Shown one piece after another: positions 55,450 through 63,500 of a stretch of DNA of 64,000 nucleotides; within the stretch, counting starts at the first letter, position 1; every line of letters starts with the position of its first letter. Source of the stretch: Kordiimonas aquimaris (GTDB lineage Bacteria > Pseudomonadota > Alphaproteobacteria > Sphingomonadales > Kordiimonadaceae). The notes under the pieces are model-generated. The model worked only from the letters and a program-made list of their open reading frames with translations. It was not told the DNA's origin and ran no database searches. The stretch is from contig NZ_JAOBPO010000001.1 in NCBI RefSeq assembly GCF_025574485.1, forward strand, positions 503,501 through 567,500, in the 5' to 3' direction. A program made the translations under genes and the position numbers.

Positions 55450-56370
55450 ATGAAATTACCAAACAGATACTGGTTAATGGGAGCGGCGCTCTTTGGTGGC
55501 ATCAGCGTCAATGTCGCTCAAGCGCAAACCGATTACGGCGAAGGCGACACGATAGGTGCTGCGAATAACCTGAGCGCTGAAGGTGTGCAGGCAGCATCAA
55601 AACTTGTAAAAACAGGAAAGACTTATTCTTTGGGCATTGTTACCGGCCCTGATACACCTGCGTGGGGAACCCGCTGGTATAAAATGGGTATTTTTGATTT
55701 AGGCCCATATGGCAACAATAAGCTGACAGGGCACGATGATCTTTTGATGACATACCTTGGGATTGGGTCACAAATTGATGGCCTTGGTCATATTGGCGTT
55801 GATGGTGTTTTTTATGGTGGTCACACGTCAGCAGATATAAAAACACAAGCAGGCTTAACCAAGCTTGGTACAGAGAATATCCCGCCTATTGTCACGCGCG
55901 GTGTACTACTTGATATGGCAAAACACTTTGGCCAATCTGTTCTCAAAGAGGGCACAGTTTTTAATAATAAAGAGATTAAAGCAGCAGCTGAAGCGCAAGG
56001 TATTGTAATTAAGCGCGGCGATGTTGTGTTGTTTCATACAGGCTGGCTCAGTATCATGGAAGATGACCCTGAGCGCTTCAAAACTGTAGGTCCAGGTTTG
56101 GGTGTTGAAGGTGCGCAGTATTTGGCTGACCTTGGTGTTGTTGCTGTTGGTGCAGACTCGCCGAGCGTGGAAGTTGTTCCTGCCGAAAATGGTTCAATGG
56201 CATTTCCGGTTCATGCTGTCCTTATTCCGAAAAACGGTGTTTATATTTTGGAGAACATGAACACCGGGCCGCTTGCAGCGGATGATGCTCACGAGTTTAT
56301 GTTTGTGCTGGGACAGCCCAAGTTTGAAGGGTCCGTGCAAGCGGTGATTAACCCAATTGCAATCCGTTAA
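55450..56370 (+). CDS. exported cyclase-family (kynurenine formamidase-like) hydrolase
   Basis: A 306-residue protein of the cyclase / KynB-like metal hydrolase family with signal peptide (1-25, cut after AQA). The family's metal motif region reads IGSQIDGLGHIGVDG, a variant of HxGTHxDxPxH with Gln replacing the usual His in GTHxD. RGVLLDMAK, RGDVVLFHTGW and VGADSPSVE follow as in the family. The start at 55450 is set by AGGAG nine bases upstream. It is 27 bases behind the copper-monooxygenase lipoprotein, so the two probably share a transcript and perhaps a pathway. Confidence 0.88.
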   Translation: MKLPNRYWLMGAALFGGISVNVAQAQTDYGEGDTIGAANNLSAEGVQAASKLVKTGKTYSLGIVTGPDTPAWGTRWYKMGIFDLGPYGNNKLTGHDDLLMTYLGIGSQIDGLGHIGVDGVFYGGHTSADIKTQAGLTKLGTENIPPIVTRGVLLDMAKHFGQSVLKEGTVFNNKEIKAAAEAQGIVIKRGDVVLFHTGWLSIMEDDPERFKTVGPGLGVEGAQYLADLGVVAVGADSPSVEVVPAENGSMAFPVHAVLIPKNGVYILENMNTGPLAADDAHEFMFVLGQPKFEGSVQAVINPIAIR

Positions 56371-56404
56371 TGTAGGGCCATTTCCTACGGCTAGAAGATA
56401 ACTG

Positions 56405-56431
56405 GAGCACAACTCTTTGCAGTGTGTGCTC
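56405..56431. terminator. hairpin between convergent cyclase and M20 genes
   Basis: GAGCACA pairs with TGTGCTC around a 13-base loop, midway between the two convergent stops. No strong T-run on either side; a weak bidirectional terminator is the best guess. Confidence 0.4.
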
Positions 56432-56454
56432 ACAGTATCTGTTTGATTAACCAG

Positions 56455-58077
56455 TTACTTTTTGGGTTCTAACTGAGGATAGTTTACGCCAAGCTGTTCA
56501 AGATATGTGTCGTACTTGGATGGATCATAGTAGAACGGCTTAAGTCTGTCTTTGAACTGTGCCATGATGGCTTGATTTTTCTCAATGGCGGGCTTGTCTT
56601 CCGGTCCAATAAACGGCTTGTACTCAATATCTTTTGACTGTTCTTCGCGGAAGTAAGTCCAGGCATCTTCAAGCAACTGTGGCTGTGTGATCAAGTCCAT
56701 CATGGTTGCTGCTAATACCTTCGCTCCAGCGGCTGCACCTTTGTGTGCAATCGGCGTTGCCATGGCCATTGCTGAGGACCAGTGATGGCCAATTGTGCCA
56801 TTAATGTTGGAGGGGTAGCGAAGTGTTACTGTCGGTACGTTCCATGATACATCACCAATATCATCTGAACCACCGCTGATTGGTTTTTCCGGCGGGCCTT
56901 GTAATTCTTCCAGTTCGGTTGGCATGCCTTCTTCTTCAAGGTTTTCTGCTTCCATCAGCTTTTGTACAGCACGCGCATATATCTGGTCGTCTTCGGACCA
57001 TTCAGGAAGGCCGATAGCTTGAATGTTGCTGTACATGCGCTCAGCGATAACTTTGTTAAAGTGTCGTGGCCACGCGGAGCCAATAATGCGGCGCTTCACT
57101 GTGGTGCCTGTCATCATTGCAGCGCCTTCTGCAATCTGTTGCAAAGACGCAAAATTGTCTTGAATATGCTTTGCGGTAATTTCACGAATGAAATACCAAA
57201 CACTTGCTTTGGAAGGCACGACGTTGGGTTGGTCGCCACCATCAACCACCACATAGTGTGATCGCTGTAATGGCCGCAGATGTTCACGTTTAAAGTTCCA
57301 TGCGATGTTCATTAATTCGACAGCATCAAGAGCGCTTTTACCGCGCCACGGGTCGCCTGCTGCGTGCGCGGCTATACCATCAAACTGATACTCGACAGAC
57401 ACAAGGCCCGTGCCGCGGTCACCGCCCCATGATGTAGAAAGATTGCGACCCACATGTGTGAACATAACGGCGTCCACATCCTTAAAGCGACCATCACGAG
57501 CATAGTATGCTTTGGCCGCGACAAGTTCTTCAGCAATGCCGGGCCAGATCATGATTGTGCCAGGCAGGTTTTCACGTTCCATGATTTCTTTAACAGCGAG
57601 CGCGGCGGCAACGGTAACGGCGTGCCCTGAATTGTGTCCTTCGCCGTGTCCCGGTGCTCCTTCTACCATAGGCTGACGGTAGGCAACGCCAGGCATTTGT
57701 GAAGATTTTGGAATGCCATCAACGTCGGAGCCCAGCGCGATAACAGGTTTGCCACTACCCCATTTAGCCCACCAACCTGATGGCAGACCTGAAATATCCT
57801 GTTCAACGCTGAAGCCTTCTTTTTCTAGAAGGTTGGTCATGTATTTTTGCGTCTCAAACTCCTGAAAACCAAGTTCGGAGAACGAAAACAGGCTATCGAT
57901 AATTTCTTGAATTTGTTTTTTATGGTTATCAATATTCGCTGCGGCTTGTGCCGACAACCCGGACAATACAGGCGCTGGTTCTTCCGGTTTTTCTTGCGCA
58001 GCAACAAACGGTGCTGATGCGCACATTAAAGCAAATGCTGTCGCACGGTATAAACTGGTAGATTTAACTTTCTTCAT
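56455..58077 (-). CDS. exported M20-family amidohydrolase
   Basis: A 540-residue M20 (AbgB/aminobenzoyl-glutamate-type) amidohydrolase with signal peptide (about 1-26, cut after VAA). The metal-binding segments are ALGSDVDGIP and GHGEGHNSGHAVTVAAALA; GGSDDIGDVSWNVPTV is the C-terminal metal region. Family members remove amino acids from N-acyl amides or dipeptides. The start at 58077 has GGGGAGGG nine bases upstream; the frame is open to 58092. Its leader contains a set of interleaved inverted repeats that overlap the ribosome site (see 58083-58160). Divergent from the TPR gene. Confidence 0.9.
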   Translation of the reverse strand: MKKVKSTSLYRATAFALMCASAPFVAAQEKPEEPAPVLSGLSAQAAANIDNHKKQIQEIIDSLFSFSELGFQEFETQKYMTNLLEKEGFSVEQDISGLPSGWWAKWGSGKPVIALGSDVDGIPKSSQMPGVAYRQPMVEGAPGHGEGHNSGHAVTVAAALAVKEIMERENLPGTIMIWPGIAEELVAAKAYYARDGRFKDVDAVMFTHVGRNLSTSWGGDRGTGLVSVEYQFDGIAAHAAGDPWRGKSALDAVELMNIAWNFKREHLRPLQRSHYVVVDGGDQPNVVPSKASVWYFIREITAKHIQDNFASLQQIAEGAAMMTGTTVKRRIIGSAWPRHFNKVIAERMYSNIQAIGLPEWSEDDQIYARAVQKLMEAENLEEEGMPTELEELQGPPEKPISGGSDDIGDVSWNVPTVTLRYPSNINGTIGHHWSSAMAMATPIAHKGAAAGAKVLAATMMDLITQPQLLEDAWTYFREEQSKDIEYKPFIGPEDKPAIEKNQAIMAQFKDRLKPFYYDPSKYDTYLEQLGVNYPQLEPKK

Positions 58078-58082
58078 GATGA

Positions 58083-58160
58083 CCCTCCCCAAGGTTTTGG
58101 CAAATCTACTTCAAGTTTTGGTATTGGGGAACCCAATAATAAAACCTTGGGCAGTAGATT
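58083..58160 (-). promoter_or_regulatory. possible pseudoknot leader over the M20 ribosome site
   Basis: In the minus-strand transcript the order is AATCTACT (58160-58153), CCCAAGGTTTT (58151-58141), a hairpin TATTGGG-ttc-CCCAATA (58138-58122), AGTAGATT (58110-58103), AAAACCTTGGG (58098-58088), then the ribosome site GGGGAGGG (58090-58083). The first and fourth segments pair perfectly (8 bp), the second and fifth pair perfectly (11 bp), and the pairs interleave. They can form a pseudoknot or two exclusive folds, and the last arm shares bases with the ribosome site. It resembles a translational switch; it matches no riboswitch class I can name. A DNA operator is the alternative. Confidence 0.5.
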
Positions 58161-58232
58161 ATAAAACAGAAGAGGTCTTGGTTATCGGGTTATGTAATGT
58201 TATTTTGTTACTAAGTTGGATAGGAAGATAAT

Positions 58233-59198
58233 ATGCTGTCGCTGATATTAGGGCTTTTGATTGTTTCGACACCGCTTGATTGTTCGCAGAGTCACGCGGC
58301 AAAAAGCATTATTCAAAAAACATATTATAGTGGGCAATTGGCACAAGCGATTGATCAGGCAGAGAGTATTCTTGCGTGCAAAAATACTAATGTTGATCAA
58401 AAAGTTGAGCTGCATTTGCAGCTGGCGGCAATTAATGATCGCATCGGACTGCACCAGAATACACGGCCTGTTGCTGCTAGTCTGGATCATATCAATAAAG
58501 CCGCTTTATTAAGCAGCATGGCAAATGAGCATTCTCAAGCAGCTGTTTTACTTGCGCGGGCAAAATACTTTTACCGCGCCGAGATGGTAGAACGAAAATT
58601 TCCGCAAGCGGAGAGGTATGGTGAGCAGGCCCTTGCAGTATATACAGCGCTTGATAATGTATATGGTCAAGCCGATGCTACCCATGCATTAGGGCTTGTA
58701 TTTTTTCAACGCCGTGAGCTTGAGAAAGCACGTATCTATTTTGATCGCTCCCTTGAATTAGAAAACCGAAGTGGTAATGCACGAGCTGTTATGCTTGCGG
58801 ATTATGGGCGGCATGTAGGTTTTATTCATTTGATTTCTGAGCAAGTGGGTGCAGCAGTTCCCTTTTTCGAGCAGTCCTTAATGCACCGTAGAACAGGTGG
58901 TTTAACTGACGCGGCTATGTTCGCAGCTATAACACTTGCATCAGCGTATGCGGATCAGGGAAATATACCGAGTGCAAAAGAAACAGTTGCGTTTGCTCTA
59001 GATGTGGCAGAGGAAATTAACTCACCAAACGGGTTAGTACGCGTTCTCTTTGTAGAAGCTAAGATTTCCGAAGTGGAAGGAAATAAGGAAGCCGCAATGA
59101 AGGCTTATGGTCGTGCGCGGAAAACGGCTATGTCTATTGACCTTGCGGGCTCGGTGGCTCGCGCCGAAGAGGCAATTAAACGCTTGAGTGACAATTAA
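58233..59198 (+). CDS. TPR-repeat protein with signal-like N-terminus
   Basis: A 321-residue all-helical protein with about six tetratricopeptide-like repeats (ADATHALGLVFFQRRELEKA, then ARIYFDRSLELENRSGNARA and AAMKAYGRARKTA). The N-terminus MLSLILGLLIVSTPLDC is hydrophobic and could be a signal peptide with a lipobox-like Cys, although the residues before it do not fit a good lipobox. AGGAAG precedes the ATG. It resembles sensor or scaffold TPR proteins; partner unknown. Divergent from the M20 gene and convergent with the hydrolase. Confidence 0.75.
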   Translation: MLSLILGLLIVSTPLDCSQSHAAKSIIQKTYYSGQLAQAIDQAESILACKNTNVDQKVELHLQLAAINDRIGLHQNTRPVAASLDHINKAALLSSMANEHSQAAVLLARAKYFYRAEMVERKFPQAERYGEQALAVYTALDNVYGQADATHALGLVFFQRRELEKARIYFDRSLELENRSGNARAVMLADYGRHVGFIHLISEQVGAAVPFFEQSLMHRRTGGLTDAAMFAAITLASAYADQGNIPSAKETVAFALDVAEEINSPNGLVRVLFVEAKISEVEGNKEAAMKAYGRARKTAMSIDLAGSVARAEEAIKRLSDN

Positions 59199-59202
59199 TA
59201 GC

Positions 59203-60099
59203 TTACTTGCAATGCGCGCCCATCCAGCTTGAAACATGTTTCATTAACCCAATGCGGTGGCTTGAAAATGAATGCCCGGCATCAAATGTCACATGCTCGA
59301 AATGTGCAGCCTTGGCTTTTTGAGCAGCCTCTGCAATAGGAACCTGTGTTTCCATTGGCAAGACGGTGTCTTGCAGTCCTGAAATTAAGAGTAAAGGCCT
59401 ACTTTTATAGGCGCCCATGCGCGGTACAAAATCAAAGCGCGCTTTATCTGCTAGAATTTGGCGGACTAGGTCAGCATATGAATAATTTTTAAGGCCAGGT
59501 ACAAAAGTGTCTGGTAATGCATCCAAATCGGTTATCTGCGCTGCGCGCGGGTAAGAGTTTGCTGGTGCTAGAGCAACAGTACATTGTATCTGCGGGTTCT
59601 CGATGCTGGCAACAAGTGCTGTGAAACCACCAAGGCTGTGACCAATCAGGCTAATACGGTTTGGATCAATGCGGTTTTTGCCAGCACGCCCTTCGTCTTC
59701 CAAATATTTCACTGCCGCTGCTGCATCCTCAATCAGATGAGTGGCGCTATATTCTCCTTCGCTACCCCATGCGCCACGGTAATGAAAATATAATGTATTG
59801 AAGCCTGCGCGCCGCATGGTTTGTGCAAGGTCCAGATTTTTTTCATTGCCGGGAAAACCGTGCAGGAAGACAATAGTGGGATGCGGCCCTGCACCGTTTG
59901 CCACATACAGGTGTCCGTTCATCATATAGCCATCGCTCTCAATTTGCAGTTCAACAACATGCGGTGGATTTTCTGGATCAACGACAGGGTCTTGTGTCAC
60001 GGGGTCATAATCTGCCGCGTGTGCGCTTAATGAGAAAACAATAAATAAGAATGCGATAGAAACTGAAAGTTGATGCACGATAAATCCCCTGCGGTGCAT
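59203..60099 (-). CDS. exported alpha/beta hydrolase
   Basis: A 298-residue alpha/beta hydrolase with signal peptide (about 1-28, cut after AHA). The oxyanion strand is PTIVFLHGFPGNEKNLD, the nucleophile elbow GHSLGGF, the acid ISGLQDTVLPM and the catalytic His DAGHSFSSHR. Substrate unknown; the dienelactone/acyl-peptidase side of the family is likely. I take the ATG at 60099; the frame is open to 60123 and overlaps the divergent penicillin-acylase frame there. It ends four bases from the TPR stop. Confidence 0.88.
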   Translation of the reverse strand: MHRRGFIVHQLSVSIAFLFIVFSLSAHAADYDPVTQDPVVDPENPPHVVELQIESDGYMMNGHLYVANGAGPHPTIVFLHGFPGNEKNLDLAQTMRRAGFNTLYFHYRGAWGSEGEYSATHLIEDAAAAVKYLEDEGRAGKNRIDPNRISLIGHSLGGFTALVASIENPQIQCTVALAPANSYPRAAQITDLDALPDTFVPGLKNYSYADLVRQILADKARFDFVPRMGAYKSRPLLLISGLQDTVLPMETQVPIAEAAQKAKAAHFEHVTFDAGHSFSSHRIGLMKHVSSWMGAHCK

Positions 60100-60238
60100 G
60101 ATTGCTTTCTTGCACACTAACACGGCTTTTTGGCAATCGTCACGTATGTATCATGCATGCACAGGTTCTTCGTTTGATAATACACTCAGAAAGGTTAGTG
60201 TAGCGAGTGGGAATAGCCTTTGTGGTGGGGAGCTTGGG

Positions 60239-62425
60239 ATGAAGTGTTTTGCTAAAGTTTTATTCGGCCTGACAGCAATGGCTTTGCTTGCCGCATGCAG
60301 CGCCGAACAAACTGTGTCGGATGATCCGGCAAAAAACGTAACGATTTACCGTGATACATACGGTGTACCTCATATTTATGGCAGGACAGACGGTGACGCT
60401 GCGTTTGGTATGGCATACGCACAAGCTGAGGATAATTTTGCTCAGCTAGAGCTTAATTTTATTCTGGCATCGGGGCGTTCGGCTGAAGTGTTTGGTGAAG
60501 AAGCGGTGTTATCTGATTGGATCGCACGCTCACTAGAGATAGAGAGATTGTCACGCCGGGATTATGAAACGGCGATACCTTCCACGAAAGCATTATTGGA
60601 TGGTTACGCTGCGGGTCTTAATTATTTTTTGGCACAAAACCCTGATGTGAAGCCGCGGCTTTTCACAAAGTTTGAACCTTGGTATCCGCTCGCTCTTATT
60701 CGCCGTATGTATTATATGGGTGGTTTTCTGGGGCGCCTTGATTTCACAAACGAAGAGCGCCGCGCTGCTTTTGAAGCCATTAACGGGTCAGCGTTGACTA
60801 CTGTTCAAACTCAAATACCACAAACTGATACAGAACTTGCTAATGCTTTTGGTTCAAATTCCTGGGCGGCGAATGGCCCCAAGATTGAGGGCACAGGTTC
60901 TTATCTATTCATCAATCCTCACTTGCCGTCTTTTGGTATGGGGCAGGTTTATGAAGCGCATGTTATTTCCGATGAAGGTTGGAATTTCACGGGCTATAGC
61001 AGGTTTGGTTTTCCGCTCCCTTATGTTGGGTTTGGTGAAAATCTGGGGTGGGCCAGTACGGATAATAACGGTGACCAGGAAGACGCGTGGATTGAGCATT
61101 TTGGCGAAAGTGAAAATCCGCTTGCCTATCGCTATGATGGCGATTTCCGGATAGCCAGCGAGTGGAGCGATGAAATTAAGGTGCGGGATGCTGCACCGGT
61201 ACCTGTAAAGTTTCGTAAAACACACCACGGCCCTGTGCTTGCTATGCGGGACGGTCAATTGTTATCAGCACGATTTGCAACATTTGATGAACCGGGCTGG
61301 CTGGATCAGTGGCACGCTATGTCACGTGCGCAAAACTTTGATGAATTTAAAGCCGCGGTGACACCACTTAAAATGCAATTTGGCAACTATATGTACGCGG
61401 ATCGGGACGGCCATATTTACTATGTTTATAATGGCGCCTTTCCTAAAAAAGATGCGTCATTTGATTGGAACAATCCTGTCGATGGCAGCAACCCTGCGAC
61501 CGAATGGCAGGGGTATCATTCGCTTGAGGAAATACCACAAGTGTTAGACGCCGTGTCGCATTTTGTGCAAAACACAAACACCACCCCGTTTATGACCAGC
61601 ATGAGTGCAAGCGACCCTAGAGAGGAAGGTTTTCCGCCCTATATGGTGCGTGAAAGCGACAACGCACGCAGCCGCAATGCACGGCGTATCTTGCAGGGTA
61701 TTGAGCGGTTTGATTTTGCAACATGGGAGCGAGAAAGCTTCGACACGACCATGATGTCGTGGCAGCCTCACAAACTTGTCCTGCTTGGTGCTTACGAGGC
61801 CGTTAACTTCACTGACCATGCGCGCGGCGAAGCATTGGCGCCAATCATTGATGTTTTGGTCGGCTGGGACGGTGTAGCTCGCATGGATGAAAATGCACCC
61901 ACACTCTATGTGGACTGGTACGAGGAGTGTCGTAAGCGAGGATTATTATCCGAGCAACAACCAGAAGAAATAATTACCGCACTGGAGACAGTGGTTGCCC
62001 GATTGCAGTCTGACTGGGGTGATTGGCGTGTGTCATGGGGTGATATTAATCGTGCTCAAAGACCAGCTGTTGACAGCAAGGGTGTACCGCAGTTTTGTGA
62101 TGATTGCGAAAGCCTTGCAACACCAGGTGTGCCGCATTGGTCCGGCGGCAGTCTTATTAGCGGTAATACGCGTTTACCTGACCTGAAGAAGCGTTACAAA
62201 CGTGGTGGTAATTCCTACACGGCAATTATTGATTTTCCGCGTGATCGCAGTAAGAGAATTGTTTCACGGTCCGTGCATGTATTCGGCGCAAGTGTTGATG
62301 CAAATTCACAGCACCACATGGATCAGGCCGCTCTTCTCGCGCAGAAGCAATATAAACCAGCATGGCTATACCTGGATGATGTGAAAAAGCATGCAGTGCG
62401 TGCGTACCATCCAGGTGAAGAATAA
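60239..62425 (+). CDS. penicillin acylase family lipoprotein
   Basis: A 728-residue Ntn-hydrolase of the penicillin / acyl-homoserine-lactone acylase family. It begins with a lipobox (LAAC, Cys20), so it should be membrane-tethered in the periplasm. Self-cleavage is expected before Ser206 in FGSNSWAANG, which becomes the N-terminal nucleophile of the beta chain. The alpha chain covers about 25-190. The HHG at KFRKTHHGPVLA is usual. It cleaves amide-linked acyl groups such as penicillins, homoserine lactones or N-acyl amino acids; specificity cannot be read. The start at 60239 follows GGGGAG; the frame is open to 60098. Confidence 0.92.
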   Translation: MKCFAKVLFGLTAMALLAACSAEQTVSDDPAKNVTIYRDTYGVPHIYGRTDGDAAFGMAYAQAEDNFAQLELNFILASGRSAEVFGEEAVLSDWIARSLEIERLSRRDYETAIPSTKALLDGYAAGLNYFLAQNPDVKPRLFTKFEPWYPLALIRRMYYMGGFLGRLDFTNEERRAAFEAINGSALTTVQTQIPQTDTELANAFGSNSWAANGPKIEGTGSYLFINPHLPSFGMGQVYEAHVISDEGWNFTGYSRFGFPLPYVGFGENLGWASTDNNGDQEDAWIEHFGESENPLAYRYDGDFRIASEWSDEIKVRDAAPVPVKFRKTHHGPVLAMRDGQLLSARFATFDEPGWLDQWHAMSRAQNFDEFKAAVTPLKMQFGNYMYADRDGHIYYVYNGAFPKKDASFDWNNPVDGSNPATEWQGYHSLEEIPQVLDAVSHFVQNTNTTPFMTSMSASDPREEGFPPYMVRESDNARSRNARRILQGIERFDFATWERESFDTTMMSWQPHKLVLLGAYEAVNFTDHARGEALAPIIDVLVGWDGVARMDENAPTLYVDWYEECRKRGLLSEQQPEEIITALETVVARLQSDWGDWRVSWGDINRAQRPAVDSKGVPQFCDDCESLATPGVPHWSGGSLISGNTRLPDLKKRYKRGGNSYTAIIDFPRDRSKRIVSRSVHVFGASVDANSQHHMDQAALLAQKQYKPAWLYLDDVKKHAVRAYHPGEE

Positions 62426-62497
62426 GTGCCTAACAAATGTATTCTGGAGAGTGTTTGTATGTTGGGAATTTCGGCATAATTTATGAGGCATAAGGTA

Positions 62498-62519
62498 GCC
62501 AACGATATACACCGTTGGC
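62498..62519. repeat. inverted repeat before the SDR gene
   Basis: GCCAACG and CGTTGGC flank atatacac, 21 bases before the SDR start and just ahead of its AAGGA ribosome site. It may be an operator or a leader hairpin. Confidence 0.45.
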
Positions 62520-62539
62520 CTAGATAAGGATAAGCAGCA

Positions 62540-63337
62540 ATGAATGTATCATTTGACTATAACGGTAAAAATGTCCTGATTTTTGGTGGCACGAGTGGCA
62601 TTAATTTGGGTATCGCGGAAGCATATGCGGCGTGCGGCGCCATTGTTGGTGTTGTTGGCCGGAACGCTGAAAAAGCCGAAGTTGCGCGGGAGGCCATCGC
62701 TGCACACGGCGGTAAGGCATTTTGTTATACGGCTGATGTGCGCGACTTTGAGGCTGTAACAGAAGTGTATAAAGCTTTTGTCCGTGATGCTGATAAAATT
62801 GACATTCTTGTGTCTGGCGCTGCCGGTAATTTTCCTGCACCGGCCTTGGGCATGAGCCCGAACGGATTTAAGTCTGTTGTTGAAATTGATCTGCTTGGCA
62901 CTTTCCATGTTCTGCGTGCAGGATTTGAATATCTAAATGTACCCGGCGCCAGTGTAATGAATATTTCAGCGCCTCAAGCCATGATTGCTATGCCATTGCA
63001 GTCGCATGTGTGTGCAGCTAAAGCAGGTGTTGATATGATCACGCGTACACTTGCAATAGAGTGGGGTCCAATGGGTGTTCGTGTTAACTCTGTTATCCCG
63101 GGGCCAATTGATGGCACAGAAGGTATGGCCCGTCTCGCTCCAACCCAGAAGATGCGCGATGCCGTTGAGAAAGCAGTGCCTCTGCAACGTATGGGCCTGC
63201 CATCAGATGTGGCCGATGTGTGTCTGTTCCTTGGCTCTGACGCTGCGCGGTATGTAACCGGTGTTATTCTGCCTGCGGATGGCGGCGCTGTTGCAGCGGG
63301 GTCGGCTGGCATGGGTATGTCTTCTATGGGGCATTAA
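62540..63337 (+). CDS. SDR-family oxidoreductase, 2,4-dienoyl-CoA reductase-like
   Basis: A 265-residue short-chain dehydrogenase. The Rossmann loop is GGTSGINLGIA. The segments SGAAGNFPAPALGMSPNGFKSV (given as SGAAGNFPAPA and SPNGFKSV) and PGPIDGTEGMARL are those of NADPH-dependent 2,4-dienoyl-CoA reductases. The Lys of YxxxK is kept (Lys161), but the Tyr position is Val157, as the Tyr is also missing in that subfamily. The likely role is reduction of dienoyl-CoA in the beta-oxidation of unsaturated fatty acids. Monocistronic, with a hairpin 27 bases after its stop. Confidence 0.85.
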   Translation: MNVSFDYNGKNVLIFGGTSGINLGIAEAYAACGAIVGVVGRNAEKAEVAREAIAAHGGKAFCYTADVRDFEAVTEVYKAFVRDADKIDILVSGAAGNFPAPALGMSPNGFKSVVEIDLLGTFHVLRAGFEYLNVPGASVMNISAPQAMIAMPLQSHVCAAKAGVDMITRTLAIEWGPMGVRVNSVIPGPIDGTEGMARLAPTQKMRDAVEKAVPLQRMGLPSDVADVCLFLGSDAARYVTGVILPADGGAVAAGSAGMGMSSMGH

Positions 63338-63363
63338 GTTTCATGCTTTCGGTACCTTTTAGC

Positions 63364-63404
63364 GTGTCCTGACAAAAGTATTCCATTTTTCGGGACACAT
63401 TTTT
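63364..63404 (+). terminator. probable terminator of the SDR gene
   Basis: GTGTCCTG pairs with CGGGACAC (one G-T pair) around a 19-base loop, followed by ATTTTT at 63399-63404. The loop is long for a terminator. Confidence 0.55.
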
Positions 63405-63500
63405 ACAGGATCAGGGCGACCTTTCTGTTGTAGATTGTCTTTATGTGCATAGGCTTGAAAACCTTATTGAAACACATGATGTTCATGGAGCATGGTTCAC

